Origin: Rhodococcus xishaensis
GTDB taxonomy: Bacteria > Actinomycetota > Actinomycetes > Mycobacteriales > Mycobacteriaceae
Assembly: GCF_004011825.1 (NCBI RefSeq)
Contig: NZ_RKLO01000002.1
Location: 62,001-126,000, forward strand
DNA length: 64,000 nucleotides
Direction of reading: 5' to 3'
Shown: positions 1 to 9,423 of the stretch, piece after piece
Numbering within the stretch: position 1 is the first letter of the stretch
How the letters are laid out: the number at the start of each line of letters is the position of its first letter
Notes under the pieces: model-generated
Databases searched by the model: none
Seen by the model: the letters and a program-made list of their open reading frames with translations, nothing else
Told to the model about the DNA's origin: nothing
Position numbers and translations under genes: made by a program

Positions 1-77
1 TGCGGGGCCTTTGCCGAAAGTATCGGCGTCGGACGTATGGGCGGTGTCGGCGCCGGATCTGTCGGTTGCCGGATCGA

Positions 78-347
78 CTACCGGGGCTTGCGCCGCAGAA
101 TCATGTCGCGCACCAGGGCCAAGACCATCAGGCCGGCGAAGCCGATGAGGAACCAGTCCTCGACCCGTCCCTCATGGTTGCCGATGATCATCAGCAGCAG
201 GAAGCCCGCGAAGAACCAGCCGGCGAAACGGAACAGCCGCGGGGCCTCACCGCTCCAGCCCCATGCGGCCGAGGGCACCTCGGCGGTGTCGACGTGCCCG
301 GCGACGACGGGGTCGTGCGAGGTGGGGTCCAGCTCCGTACCGGCCAC
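78..347 (-). CDS. DUF2631 small membrane protein
   Basis: An 89-residue protein of unknown function. The GTG start at 347 is chosen because AGGAGG lies 8 bases upstream; an upstream in-frame extension exists but has no such site. The N-terminal third is polar and acidic. Two closely spaced hydrophobic helices follow (about residues 42-58 and 64-80), and the protein ends in a basic tail rich in Arg and Lys, giving a hairpin membrane topology. The pattern matches the actinobacterial DUF2631 family (M. tuberculosis Rv2876, from memory), which also lies near dxr. It is divergent from dxr and shares a promoter region of about 140 bp with it. No function can be assigned. Confidence 0.8.
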   Translation of the reverse strand: MAGTELDPTSHDPVVAGHVDTAEVPSAAWGWSGEAPRLFRFAGWFFAGFLLLMIIGNHEGRVEDWFLIGFAGLMVLALVRDMILRRKPR

Positions 348-489
348 GGTTCGATCCTCCTGATCTTGCGAATGCGCTATCTCCGCATATCGTGGCATAC
401 GACCGCGCGTCGTACGAAGCGGGGTCCCAGCGGCGTCGCGTACCCGCTCTGCTGTGATTCTCTCAGGTTCCATCAGGAACAATAGGAGC

Positions 490-1647
490 GTGGCAGACAC
501 TCAACCGACTCGCGTCCTGCTCTTGGGCAGTACCGGTTCCATCGGCACCCAGGCCCTCGAGATCATCGCCGCCAATCCCGACAGGTTCGAAGTAGTCGGG
601 CTTGCGGCGGGTGGGAGGAACGTCGACCTGCTCGCTCGCCAGATCTGCGAGACCGGGGTGACCCGGGTCGCCGTGTCCGATGCGGTCGCCGCCGCCCAGC
701 TGGATCTGCCGGGCGTGCTGTCCGGTTCCGGCGCGGTCACCGAACTGGTTCGGGAGACCGAGGCCGACGTCGTGCTGAACGCGCTCGTTGGCTCGCTCGG
801 TCTCGAACCAACGCTCGCCGCACTCGCGTCGGGTGCCCGACTCGCGCTGGCGAACAAGGAGTCACTCGTCGCGGGTGGTCCGTTGGTGACTGCGGCCGCC
901 GCACCGGGCCAGATCGTGCCGGTGGATTCCGAGCACTCGGCGCTCGCGCAGTGCTTGCTCGGCGGACGCGCGGAGGAGGTCGAACGGCTGATCCTCACCG
1001 CGTCCGGTGGGCCGTTCCGGGGTTGGACGGCAGAAGCGCTCGAGGACGTCACGCCTGAACAGGCCGGCGCGCATCCGACATGGTCCATGGGCCCGATGAA
1101 CACTCTGAACTCGGCGTCGCTGGTGAACAAGGGCCTCGAGCTGATCGAGGCACATCTGCTGTACGGGATCGACTACGACCGGATCGACGTGACGGTTCAT
1201 CCGCAGTCGATCGTGCACTCGATGGTCACCTTCGTCGACGGCTCGACGCTCGCGCAGGCCAGCCCGCCGGACATGAAGCTGCCGATCGCGCTCGCGCTCG
1301 GGTGGCCGAACCGGGTCCCGGGTGCGGCCCTCGCATGTGACTTCTCCACGGCGTCGACGTGGACGTTTGAACCACTGGACGCAACCGTGTTCCCGGCAGT
1401 AGACCTGGCCCGGCAGGCAGGCAAGGCGGGCGGCTGCATGACCGCGGTCTACAACGCCGCCAACGAGGTCGCCGCCGAGGCGTTCCTCGATGGGACGCTG
1501 CGGTTTCCCTCGATCGTCCGTACCGTCGAACGGGTTCTCGCGACAGGCGGGGAATGGTCGGCCCCTCCCGCCAACGTGGACGACGTCCTGGCAGCCGACG
1601 GATGGGCTCGAGCACGGGCGCGTGAACTTGTGAAGCAGGAGGGCTAG
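490..1647 (+). CDS. dxr: 1-deoxy-D-xylulose 5-phosphate reductoisomerase
   Basis: This cytoplasmic enzyme converts DXP to 2-C-methyl-D-erythritol 4-phosphate with NADPH, the committed step of the MEP isoprenoid pathway. Visible motifs are the NADPH loop GSTGSIG (residues 13-19), [13 protein letters not shown], the metal site around [13 protein letters not shown], the flexible loop after [12 protein letters not shown], and [18 protein letters not shown]. Length of 385 residues is normal. The GTG at 490 gives the usual N-terminus, but AGGAG lies only one base from it; a GTG at 454 would add 12 residues, so the start is uncertain. It is followed after 6 bases by the site-2 protease gene, and ispG follows in the same operon. 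Confidence 0.96.
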   Translation: MADTQPTRVLLLGSTGSIGTQALEIIAANPDRFEVVGLAAGGRNVDLLARQICETGVTRVAVSDAVAAAQLDLPGVLSGSGAVTELVRETEADVVLNALVGSLGLEPTLAALASGARLALANKESLVAGGPLVTAAAAPGQIVPVDSEHSALAQCLLGGRAEEVERLILTASGGPFRGWTAEALEDVTPEQAGAHPTWSMGPMNTLNSASLVNKGLELIEAHLLYGIDYDRIDVTVHPQSIVHSMVTFVDGSTLAQASPPDMKLPIALALGWPNRVPGAALACDFSTASTWTFEPLDATVFPAVDLARQAGKAGGCMTAVYNAANEVAAEAFLDGTLRFPSIVRTVERVLATGGEWSAPPANVDDVLAADGWARARARELVKQEG

Positions 1648-1653
1648 AACGCG

Positions 1654-2886
1654 ATGGTTTTCGCTCTCGGGGTCACGCTGTTCGCCCTCGGCATCGGCTT
1701 GTCGATCGCGCTGCACGAGGCCGGTCACATGTGGAGCGCCAAGGCGCTCGGCATGAAGGTGCGCCGCTACTACATCGGGTTCGGCCCGAAGATCTTCTCG
1801 TTCCGTCGCGGCGAGACCGAGTACGGCCTCAAGGCCATCCCGGCGGGTGGCTTCTGCGATATCGCCGGCATGACCGCGATCGACGAACTCGCTCCCGACG
1901 AGGTCGACCGTGCGATGTACAAGCAGAAGGCGTGGAAGCGGATCGTCGTGATGTCGGCCGGCATCGCGATGAACTTCGCCCTCGGATTCGTGCTGATCAT
2001 GGTGTTGGCCGTCGGCTGGGGTTTGCCGAACCCGGAGACCCGCGCCGTGGTGGAGAACACGGCGTGTGTGTCGCCGGCGCAGGCGGGCAAGGACGACGGC
2101 TACGCGCTCTCCGAGTGCTCGGGGGTCGGCCCGGCCGCTGAGGCCGGCATCCGCGCCGGCGACGTGATCACCGCGGTCAACGGCGAGGAGACGGCGACGT
2201 TCGGCGACCTCGTGGACGCGACACAGCCGCTGTCGGGGACGGCCGACTTCACCGTCGACCGGGACGGGCAGACGCTGGTGATCCCGGTGCAGATCCAGCA
2301 GGCGCAGCGCTGGGTGAATCCTCCGGGGTCCACCATGGAGGATCAGCTGCCGCCGGTGTCTGCGGAGGTGGGCGCAATCGGAGTCGGGGGGCCGCCGCGG
2401 ACCGTGCAGTACGCGTTCTTGCCGGCTGTCCCGGCGAGTCTTTCCTTTACCGGTGACCTCTTCGTCCAGACCGCCCACGCGCTGACCCAGATGCCGGCCA
2501 AGGTTGCCGATCTGTGGACCGCGGTGACCGGTGGCGAGCGCGGGGTCGACACGCCGGTCAGCGTGGTGGGTGCCTCCGTCATCGGTGGCGAGTTTGCCGA
2601 ACGAGGGATCTGGGAAGCGTTCGTCCTCCTGCTGGCGGTCCTGAACTTCTTCCTCGGCATGTTCAATCTGCTGCCGCTGTTGCCGCTCGACGGCGGCCAC
2701 ATCGCGGTCACGGTCTACGAGAAGATCCGCAACTCGATCCGGAAGGTGCGAGGCCTGGCGGCCGGTGCACCTGTCGACTACATGAAGCTGATGCCGCTCA
2801 CCTATGTGTTCGTCGTCCTCGGTGGTGCGTACATGATCCTCGCCCTCACTGCCGACATCGTGAACCCGATCCAGCTGTTCCCGTGA
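1654..2886 (+). CDS. rip1: Site-2 intramembrane metalloprotease (Rip1/RseP type)
   Basis: This zinc protease cuts transmembrane anti-sigma factors inside the membrane. The zinc motif HEAGH sits in the first helix (His21, Glu22, His25), a PDZ domain occupies roughly residues 130-215, and the third ligand motif LLPLDGGH lies near residue 346, followed by a final membrane helix. The length of 410 residues fits the actinobacterial family; M. tuberculosis Rip1 (Rv2869c) also lies between dxr and ispG. The ATG start is 6 bases after dxr, so the genes are almost certainly cotranscribed. Substrates cannot be read from the sequence; anti-sigma factors are inferred from the family. Confidence 0.93.
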   Translation: MVFALGVTLFALGIGLSIALHEAGHMWSAKALGMKVRRYYIGFGPKIFSFRRGETEYGLKAIPAGGFCDIAGMTAIDELAPDEVDRAMYKQKAWKRIVVMSAGIAMNFALGFVLIMVLAVGWGLPNPETRAVVENTACVSPAQAGKDDGYALSECSGVGPAAEAGIRAGDVITAVNGEETATFGDLVDATQPLSGTADFTVDRDGQTLVIPVQIQQAQRWVNPPGSTMEDQLPPVSAEVGAIGVGGPPRTVQYAFLPAVPASLSFTGDLFVQTAHALTQMPAKVADLWTAVTGGERGVDTPVSVVGASVIGGEFAERGIWEAFVLLLAVLNFFLGMFNLLPLLPLDGGHIAVTVYEKIRNSIRKVRGLAAGAPVDYMKLMPLTYVFVVLGGAYMILALTADIVNPIQLFP

Positions 2887-2947
2887 CCCATTTCCGGGAA
2901 GTGCCCGAACGATAGACTTGCTCCGAACCAACGAAAGAAGGCGAAAC

Positions 2948-4102
2948 GTGACCAGCCCCGTCGGTTTGGGCATGCCCGAAGTTCCCGCCGTTCTTGCGCC
3001 CCGACGCAAGACGCGCCAGTTGATGGTCGGGGGCGTCGGCGTCGGCAGCGACTACCCGGTATCGGTGCAGTCGATGTGCACCACCAAGACGCACGACGTG
3101 AACGCGACACTGCAACAGATCGCCGAGCTGACGGCATCCGGATGCGACATCGTCCGGGTCGCCTGCCCGCGTCAAGAGGACGCGGACGCGCTCGCGACTA
3201 TTGCGAAGAAGAGTCAGATCCCGGTGATCGCCGACATCCACTTCCAGCCGCGGTACATATTCGCTGCGATCGACGCCGGGTGCGCTGCGGTCCGCGTAAA
3301 CCCCGGCAATATCAAGGAGTTCGACGGCCGCGTCAAGGAGGTCGCGAAAGCGGCCGGTGACGCCGGTATCCCGATCCGCATCGGCGTCAACGCCGGTTCG
3401 CTCGATCCACGCCTGATGCAGAAGTACGGCAAGGCCACACCGGAGGCGCTCGTCGAATCCGCGCTCTGGGAAGCGAGCCTGTTCGAGGAACACGGCTTCG
3501 GCGACATCAAGATCTCGGTCAAGCACAACGATCCCGTCGTCATGGTCGAGGCGTACCGGCAGCTCGCGGCGCAGTGCGACTACCCCTTGCATCTCGGTGT
3601 GACCGAGGCCGGCCCGGCATTCCAGGGGACGATCAAGTCGGCAGTCGCGTTCGGAGCGCTGCTGTCCGAGGGTATCGGCGACACGATCCGGGTCTCACTG
3701 TCGGCGCCGCCGGCCGAGGAGATCAAGGTCGGGACGCAGATCCTGCAATCGCTGAACCTGCGCCCACGAAAGCTCGAGATCGTCTCGTGCCCGTCGTGCG
3801 GGCGCGCGCAGGTCGATGTCTACACGCTCGCGAACGAGGTCACCGCGGGCCTCGAGGGCATGGAGGTCCCGCTGCGGGTTGCCGTCATGGGCTGCGTCGT
3901 CAACGGTCCCGGCGAAGCGCGTGAGGCGGACCTCGGTGTGGCGTCCGGCAACGGCAAGGGCCAGATCTTCGTCAAGGGCAAGGTCATCAAGACCGTTCCG
4001 GAGGCTCAGATCGTCGAGACGCTCATCGAGGAGGCAATGCGGATAGCGGAGGAAATGGAAGGTGGGGATGCGAGCGGAGAACCGGTTGTCACCGTCAGCT
4101 GA
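2948..4102 (+). CDS. ispG: 4-hydroxy-3-methylbut-2-enyl diphosphate synthase
   Basis: IspG (GcpE) reduces MEcPP to HMBPP, the penultimate MEP step, using a [4Fe-4S] cluster. The cluster cysteines are in CPSCGRAQ and [11 protein letters not shown] near the C-terminus. The N-terminal TIM-barrel signature region around [13 protein letters not shown] and [11 protein letters not shown] is intact. The 384-residue product closely follows the mycobacterial protein. The GTG at 2948 is preceded by a GAAGG-like site and gives the usual N-terminus; a longer version from 2918 is less likely. It lies 61 bases behind rip1, so dxr, rip1 and ispG probably form one unit. Confidence 0.95.
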   Translation: MTSPVGLGMPEVPAVLAPRRKTRQLMVGGVGVGSDYPVSVQSMCTTKTHDVNATLQQIAELTASGCDIVRVACPRQEDADALATIAKKSQIPVIADIHFQPRYIFAAIDAGCAAVRVNPGNIKEFDGRVKEVAKAAGDAGIPIRIGVNAGSLDPRLMQKYGKATPEALVESALWEASLFEEHGFGDIKISVKHNDPVVMVEAYRQLAAQCDYPLHLGVTEAGPAFQGTIKSAVAFGALLSEGIGDTIRVSLSAPPAEEIKVGTQILQSLNLRPRKLEIVSCPSCGRAQVDVYTLANEVTAGLEGMEVPLRVAVMGCVVNGPGEAREADLGVASGNGKGQIFVKGKVIKTVPEAQIVETLIEEAMRIAEEMEGGDASGEPVVTVS

Positions 4103-4227
4103 AATCTCCCCACCTCGGGGCCCTTCGTGGCAGTGTGGTTCCCGGATCGGGCGTGGCTAGGATCCGCTGACGGACCAGCGCGCAGAGCGGTCTCAACGAA
4201 CGGGCACGGGGCGAAAGGGGTGCGTAA

Positions 4228-5064
4228 GTGCTCAAACTCCTCGGAGCGAGGCAGCTGGGAGGTCGGGACACCTCCCAGGTCTTGCGGGTGCTCGAAACCG
4301 ATCCCGTCGCGGCGTGCATGGTCGCCGCCCGTGTCCAGCAGTCTGGTCTGGACCCGCGTGTGCTGCAGGGCGAGATGTGGAGCCGCGGAGGACCGGCGGA
4401 GTCGCTGTGTTTCGCTGGGGCAAACCTGATTCCACTGCTCGGTGACGTCGACGATCTTCGTGCGTTCGCCGACCGTGCCAGCCGGTTCCCTCGGATGTGC
4501 TCGTCCCTCGTAGGACGCGCCGAGTTGACGCTGCCGCTGTGGGACGTGCTCGAATCGGAGTGGGGTTCGGCGCGCGAGATCCGTTCGGAGCAACCGCTGC
4601 TCGCGCTCGATGTCCGCCCCAAGGTGCGGCCCGATCCGCATGTGCGTCAGGTCCGGATGGGGGAGATCGACATGTACCTGCCCGCCGCGATCGCAATGTT
4701 CATCGAAGAGGTCGGGATCGATCCGCAAGCCAGCGACGGTGGACGCAGCTACCGGCGGCGGGTGGCGAACCTCATCTCGTCCGGACGGGCGTGGGCCCGG
4801 TTCGAGGACGGCCAGGTGGTCTACAAGGCCGAGGTCGGTTCCATGTCCGCTGCTGTCGGGCAGATCCAGGGGGTATGGGTCGATCCAGCCCGTCGGGGTG
4901 AGGGATTGGGCGCTGCCGGAACGGCGGCCGTGGCGCAGGCCGTCATGGCACGAGGGCGGGTGGCGAGCCTCTATGTCAACAGCTACAACGAGCGGGCGCG
5001 ACGAGCCTATGCACGGGTGGGATTCTCTCAGGTCGCGACGTTCGCCACCGTCCTGCTCGACTGA
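4228..5064 (+). CDS. DUF4081/GNAT acetyltransferase family protein
   Basis: A 278-residue protein with an N-terminal DUF4081-like region (about 1-130) and a C-terminal GNAT fold. The acetyl-CoA loop is visible as RRGEGLGAAG near residues 224-233, followed by the typical SLYVNSYNERARRAYARVGF segment. M. tuberculosis Rv2867c occupies the same place after ispG. The GTG start has AAAGGGG about 8 bases upstream. A TAGGAT hexamer near 4155 could be its own promoter. The acetyl acceptor is unknown. The gene ends 6 bases from the convergent prepilin peptidase gene. Confidence 0.85.
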   Translation: MLKLLGARQLGGRDTSQVLRVLETDPVAACMVAARVQQSGLDPRVLQGEMWSRGGPAESLCFAGANLIPLLGDVDDLRAFADRASRFPRMCSSLVGRAELTLPLWDVLESEWGSAREIRSEQPLLALDVRPKVRPDPHVRQVRMGEIDMYLPAAIAMFIEEVGIDPQASDGGRSYRRRVANLISSGRAWARFEDGQVVYKAEVGSMSAAVGQIQGVWVDPARRGEGLGAAGTAAVAQAVMARGRVASLYVNSYNERARRAYARVGFSQVATFATVLLD

Positions 5065-5070
5065 CTCGTT

Positions 5071-5868
5071 TCAGGACCCCGTCCGCCAACTGAGATATGC
5101 ACGCCCGAGTGGTTCCGCTGCGACCACGCCGACGAGTGCTGCGGCGATCATGTAGGGCCCGAACGGGATCGTCGTCCCGACGAGCGCGCGTCGGGTGATC
5201 AACAGCACGGCTCCTGCGACCGCCGCGAACACGAAGGCGAGTAGCGCCCCGAGCACGAAGGCGCCGTACGAAACGAAGGCGAGAACGGCGCCGACGACAC
5301 CGGCGAGCTTGACGTCGCCCAAGCCCATGCCGGCCGGGTGGACGAGCGCGAGGGCGAGGTAGAACCCGAAGAGCGCTATCGCCCCGACCGCGGCCCGCAG
5401 TAGTGCCGGCCAGTCGTCCAGCACGGCCGCCGCGAGCGCCAGGAGAGCGAAGACGGCAGGATATGACGGCAGCACAAGGAAATTCGGCAGCCGTTTGCAG
5501 TCGATGTCGATCACGGTGAGTGCGACAGCGACGGTAGCGAAGTACCAGTAGGCCGGCAGCGCGGGGAGCAGGTCGAGAGACACCAAACGCACTGTCAGGA
5601 CGACGAACAATGCCGCAGTGGATAATTCCACCGCCAACGGACGCAGGAGCTGGCGTCGCCCGCAGCGCGCGCATGTCCCGCGGTTCAGGAGGGTGTCGAC
5701 GAAGGCGATGGGGAAGGGTGGACCCACCTGGCATCGGCAGCGCGGGTGGGAATCCGGTTGTGCTGTCTCGCGTTGCACCCGATCGATCGCACGGTTGGCG
5801 AGGGCGCCGGCGACGATGCCTGCCGCGGCGACCGCGATCAGAGGGGCGATGGTTGTCACCATCGTCAA
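5071..5868 (-). CDS. A24 prepilin peptidase-like membrane protein
   Basis: An aspartic intramembrane peptidase of the type IV prepilin/Flp family. The two catalytic aspartates are visible in VIDIDCKRLPN (near residue 120) and GMGLGDVKLAG (near residue 185). About seven membrane helices are present. The N-terminus has a CRC plus CARCGR cysteine group like the zinc-binding loop of PilD-type enzymes, so this is a fuller version than the short Flp peptidases, although without a clear methyltransferase signature. No pilin gene is nearby, so the substrate lies elsewhere. The start may be the ATG at 5868 or the one at 5862. Confidence 0.85.
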   Translation of the reverse strand: MTMVTTIAPLIAVAAAGIVAGALANRAIDRVQRETAQPDSHPRCRCQVGPPFPIAFVDTLLNRGTCARCGRRQLLRPLAVELSTAALFVVLTVRLVSLDLLPALPAYWYFATVAVALTVIDIDCKRLPNFLVLPSYPAVFALLALAAAVLDDWPALLRAAVGAIALFGFYLALALVHPAGMGLGDVKLAGVVGAVLAFVSYGAFVLGALLAFVFAAVAGAVLLITRRALVGTTIPFGPYMIAAALVGVVAAEPLGRAYLSWRTGS

Positions 5869-5915
5869 GCTACCGGCAGGTTTTCGGTCGCGGGAAGATC
5901 GGGGTCAAGCGTCGG

Positions 5916-5983
5916 CCTGACCACCCATTCCGTGCCAGCGATGGCGGAATCCCGGGCACCGAAGCGAGGAATGGGTGCTCAGG
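5916..5983. repeat. Palindromic repeat, copy 1
   Basis: A 68-bp imperfect palindrome. The left arm CCTGACCACCCATTCC pairs with the right arm GGAATGGGTGCTCAGG with one mismatch over 16 bp. The core contains GGAATCCCGGG. A second, similar copy lies at 6652-6720. This copy overlaps the last codons and stop of the decayed gene on the minus strand. Confidence 0.85.
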
Positions 5984-6648
5984 CCCGGGTATGCAGCTGG
6001 GTCTCGAGTCGCGGATCTGCGTGAGCGACCTCGAGTCTCGCGAGATCCGCGGACACCACGAGGGTATACAGGTCGTCGATCCCGGTCGCGGCACACCACG
6101 ATTGGTCGGTAGGCCACCAGAAGTTCGGTGTCCGCGAACGCACAGCACGCGGCTCGGCAGGCCGGGTCGCCCTGACAACCTGGTAGGAGAACCCTCGCGG
6201 ATGTTCCTCCACTCGGGCGCATCCGCGGATTGGCCGGTCGAGGAATCCTCCCCACCCGGACCAGAACAGGCACCGTGGGCGGCGTCGTCGAAGTGTGAGT
6301 ACACCGCGTCGATCAGCTCAACCGGTATCGACCCATCTCGGGAGATGCGTCGAACAGTCCGTCGTCGACGGGTGCGCACGGATCGTCGATCGTTTCGAAG
6401 GTCTCGCCGATAGTGAGGACGGTCCCCCGAGCCGCGGCAACTTTGGCCCAGGTGACCGGCTGCGCTGCGTCGTCGGGGCCGAGGTACGCCGGGTGCAGGA
6501 TCTGCAGGACGTGCGGAAATAGATCTGCCAGCCACCCGCTTTCTGGCCAGGGATCAGGGTACGGGTAGGGCGCGAGCCACGTCGGGGAGTCGGCTGACGG
6601 GTCGCCCACCCATCCGATGGAACCGGGCACGGGTTCATTGTGCAGCAT
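5979..6648 (-). pseudogene. Frameshifted conserved hypothetical gene
   Basis: Reading from ATG 6648 gives a good actinobacterial protein start ([17 protein letters not shown] and following) until a stop at 6313. The same protein continues in a second frame (VELIDAVYSHFDD) from about 6320 and in a third frame (DRPIRGCARVEEHPRGF to TPNFWWPTDQSWCAATGIDD) from about 6240 to the stop at 5979. Both shifts fit loss of one base. Reconstructed length is about 223 residues. The C-terminal WWPTDQSWC...GIDD pattern resembles uncharacterised actinobacterial proteins with a SPNLWWPADRAWC-like segment; function is unknown. The two palindromic repeats lie exactly at its two ends. Sequencing error is possible, but two shifts in one gene favour decay. 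Confidence 0.75.
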
Positions 6649-6651
6649 CGG

Positions 6652-6720
6652 CCTGAGCGCCCATTCCTTGCCAGTTGTCGCGGAATCCCGGGTATCGGAG
6701 CGAGGAATGGGGCGCTCGGG
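6652..6720. repeat. Palindromic repeat, copy 2
   Basis: A 69-bp imperfect palindrome with arms CCTGAGCGCCCATTCC and GGAATGGGGCGCTCGGG; the right arm has one extra base and one G-T pair. The core CGGAATCCCGGG and the flank TCGGCCTGA are shared with copy 1 at 5916-5983. It begins 3 bases upstream of the start codon of the minus-strand pseudogene. Confidence 0.85.
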
Positions 6721-6863
6721 TCGGGAACGGTGCGGCACGTGCGATCTCAGGTCGTGTCCGAACTGCGTTGAACCTCCGCATTATCGGCCGTCCGGAAGGC
6801 GAGCGAATCTGAGCCGACCCTACGGGTCGACGCCCGTTCAGAGTGCCGGTCTACCCTGGTCTC

Positions 6864-7721
6864 ATGTCTGTTCGCACTGCCCTCGTTCCCGGTACCGTCT
6901 CTCCTACCCTCGCGGTGCCCAAGGAGATCGAGCGGCCCGAGTACGCATGGAAGGCGACGGCCCGCGAGGGCAACGAGCCGTGGGTTCAGACGCCCGAGAC
7001 CATCGAGAAGATGCAGGTGGCCGGCAAGATCGCCGCGCAGGCGCTCCAGGAGGCCGGCAAGGCGGTCGCGCCCGGCGTGACCACCGACGAACTGGACCGC
7101 ACAGCGCACGAGTACATGTGCGACCACGGCGCCTACCCGTCGACGCTCGGCTATCGCGGCTTCCCGAAATCATGCTGCACGTCGCTCAACGAGGTCATCT
7201 GCCACGGTATCCCCGACTCGACCGTGATCCAGGACGGCGACATCGTCAACATCGACGTCACCGCCTACATCGGCGGCGTGCACGGCGATACCAACGCGAC
7301 CTTCCTCGCGGGCGACGTCGCCGAGGAGAACCGCCTGCTGGTCGAGCGCACACGCGAGGCCACGCAGCGTGCAATCAAGGCGGTCAAACCGGGCCGCGAA
7401 CTCAACGTGATCGGCCGCGTCATCGAGTCTTATGCCAACCGTTTCGGCTACGGCGTCGTGCGGGATTTCACCGGCCACGGCATCGGCGAGACCTTCCACA
7501 ACGGCCTGGTGATCCTTCATTACGACCAGCCCAACGTCGACACCGTCATCGAACCGGGCATGGTCTTCACGATCGAACCGATGATCAATCTCGGCACGGT
7601 CGACTACGACATCTGGGAGGACGGCTGGACGGTCGTGACCAAGGACCGCAAGTGGACCGCCCAGTTCGAGCACACCATCGTCGTCACCGACGAGGGCGCC
7701 GAGATCCTCACGCTCCCGTAA
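6864..7721 (+). CDS. map: Type I methionine aminopeptidase
   Basis: It removes the initiator methionine from nascent proteins in the cytoplasm. All five dinuclear-metal ligands are present: Asp131, Asp142, His205 (in GHGIGETFH), Glu238 (TIEPM) and Glu269 (QFEHT). The N-terminal extension with a PWVQTPE segment is typical of actinobacterial MapB, and the length of 285 residues equals that of M. tuberculosis MapB. No Shine-Dalgarno site is seen; TACCCT at 6852 lies a few bases upstream of the ATG, so a leaderless transcript is likely. The stop codon overlaps the cobQ start by one base. Confidence 0.96.
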   Translation: MSVRTALVPGTVSPTLAVPKEIERPEYAWKATAREGNEPWVQTPETIEKMQVAGKIAAQALQEAGKAVAPGVTTDELDRTAHEYMCDHGAYPSTLGYRGFPKSCCTSLNEVICHGIPDSTVIQDGDIVNIDVTAYIGGVHGDTNATFLAGDVAEENRLLVERTREATQRAIKAVKPGRELNVIGRVIESYANRFGYGVVRDFTGHGIGETFHNGLVILHYDQPNVDTVIEPGMVFTIEPMINLGTVDYDIWEDGWTVVTKDRKWTAQFEHTIVVTDEGAEILTLP

Positions 7722-9334
7722 TGCCGGGGCCCGCCGCTGCCGTGACGCCGGGATCCTCCCCGGCCGTCAGCGGCGCCCTGCTGGTCGCGGGCACCACGTC
7801 CGACGCCGGCAAGAGCGTCCTCGTCGCGGGGCTGTGCCGGATGCTGGCCCGAAGGGGCGTGCGGGTAGCGCCGTTCAAGGCGCAGAACATGTCGAACAAC
7901 TCCGTCGTAACCCTCGACGGCGGGGAGATCGGCCGGGCCCAGGCGTTGCAGGCGCGGGCATGCGGGCTCGAGCCGAGCGTGCGGTTCAACCCGGTGCTCC
8001 TCAAGCCTGGTGGTGACCGGACATCGCAACTGGTGGTCCGGGGCAAGGCGGTCACCACGGTCGGTGCCCGCGACTACATCACCCACCGCGAATGGCTGCG
8101 CGGGGTGGTCACCGACGAGCTCGCGGCGTTGCGCGACGAATTCGATGTCGTGATCTGCGAGGGAGCAGGCTCGCCCGCCGAGATCAACCTTCGGGCCACC
8201 GACCTGGCGAACATGGGTCTCGCGGAGGCCGCGCGGGTGCCGGTGATCATCGTCGGAGACATCGACCGTGGGGGAGTCCTGGCGCACCTGTTCGGCACCG
8301 TCGCAGTTCTCTCGCCGCGGGATCAGGCACTGATCGCCGGATTTGTAATCAACAAGTTCCGCGGCGACGTGAGTCTCCTCGGGCCGGGACTCGACCAACT
8401 GGAGGCGCTCACTGGTCGCCCTACCCTCGGGGTGATCCCGTTCGCCGATGGCTTGTGGCTCGACGCCGAGGACTCGCTGGGCGTCGTCAGCGACGCCCCC
8501 GTCGGCCGGCCCGAGCCGCCGGTCGGCGAGGAGTGGCTGCGGGTCGCCGCGATCCGGTTACCGCGCATCTCCAACTCCACCGACGTCGAGGCGCTCGCGT
8601 GCGAGCCGGGCGTCTCGGTGCACTGGGTCAGTGAGCCGTCGCGCCTGGCCGACGTCGACCTCGTCGTAGTTCCTGGTAGCAAGTCCACCGTCACCGACCT
8701 GGAGTGGTTGCGGCGCAGTGGAATCGCCGATGCGCTCGTCCGCCGCGCCGCGAAGGGAGGCGCCATCCTCGGCATCTGTGGCGGCTACCAGATGCTCGGA
8801 ACGATGATTGACGACACTGTCGAATCCGACGCGGGTGCGGTGCCGGGGCTGGGTCTGCTCGACCTCGAGATCGAGTTCGCGGCCGATAAGGTGCTCGGAC
8901 GGGTCGACGGCGACTCCGACGGAATCCCGCTGCACGGCTACGAGATCCACCACGGGCGCGTCCGACGCAACGGTGACGCCCCGCTGCTGTGTGCCGCCGA
9001 TGGCAGCAAGGAGGGCAGCGTCCGGGGCAGTGTCCGGGGAACGCACTGGCACGGGTTGCTCGACAACGACCGCTACCGCCGCCGCTTCCTCGCCGAGGTG
9101 GCGGCGGACGCCGGCCGGGCCGGTTTCGTCGTCGCCTCCGACACCGACGTCAGGCGGGTCCGGGAGGCCCAGCTGGACCTGTTGGCTGACCTCGTCGAAC
9201 AGCACCTCGACGTCGCCGCCGTCCTCTCGATTCTCGAGACTGGGGCACGTACAGGCCTGCCGACGATCGCGTCCTCGCTGGGCTCTACGCGCGAGACGAT
9301 CAAGCGCGGGTTAACGGAAAGCAATGGTCAGTAG
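7721..9334 (+). CDS. cobQ: Cobyric acid synthase
   Basis: CobQ (CbiP) amidates adenosyl-cobyrinic acid a,c-diamide at four side chains with glutamine and ATP. The N-terminal dethiobiotin-synthetase-like domain has the P-loop [10 protein letters not shown] (about residues 23-32) and [11 protein letters not shown]. The C-terminal class I glutamine amidotransferase domain carries the nucleophile Cys353 in [10 protein letters not shown] and a His in HGYEIHHG. The length of 537 residues includes a C-terminal extension. TAATG overlap with map means coupled translation, an odd pairing of protein maturation and cobalamin synthesis. Other cob genes lie at 23.5-29.1 kb. Confidence 0.94.
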   Translation: MPGPAAAVTPGSSPAVSGALLVAGTTSDAGKSVLVAGLCRMLARRGVRVAPFKAQNMSNNSVVTLDGGEIGRAQALQARACGLEPSVRFNPVLLKPGGDRTSQLVVRGKAVTTVGARDYITHREWLRGVVTDELAALRDEFDVVICEGAGSPAEINLRATDLANMGLAEAARVPVIIVGDIDRGGVLAHLFGTVAVLSPRDQALIAGFVINKFRGDVSLLGPGLDQLEALTGRPTLGVIPFADGLWLDAEDSLGVVSDAPVGRPEPPVGEEWLRVAAIRLPRISNSTDVEALACEPGVSVHWVSEPSRLADVDLVVVPGSKSTVTDLEWLRRSGIADALVRRAAKGGAILGICGGYQMLGTMIDDTVESDAGAVPGLGLLDLEIEFAADKVLGRVDGDSDGIPLHGYEIHHGRVRRNGDAPLLCAADGSKEGSVRGSVRGTHWHGLLDNDRYRRRFLAEVAADAGRAGFVVASDTDVRRVREAQLDLLADLVEQHLDVAAVLSILETGARTGLPTIASSLGSTRETIKRGLTESNGQ

Positions 9335-9423
9335 GGTGTTTCGCGGCTTTGGCGCGTGGCGGAGGTGTCCGGCCCTAGGATTCCTTACGTCACCGGCGAC
9401 CGCGCCGACATGGAGGAAGCGAC

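Noticed and set aside
862-3009. Long open frame on the minus strand opposite dxr, rip1 and ispG
   Set aside because: It mirrors the codon pattern of three clear genes on the plus strand; the translation is His/Arg/Asp-rich without any family motif.
5979-6648. Programmed frameshifting in the gene between the palindromic repeats
   Set aside because: Two separate shifts without slippery heptamers or nearby pseudoknots are better explained by decay or sequencing error.
6800-6835. CGACCC/GGGTCG hairpin before map as a terminator
   Set aside because: It is a 6-bp stem with a 3-base loop and no T-run; too weak to call.
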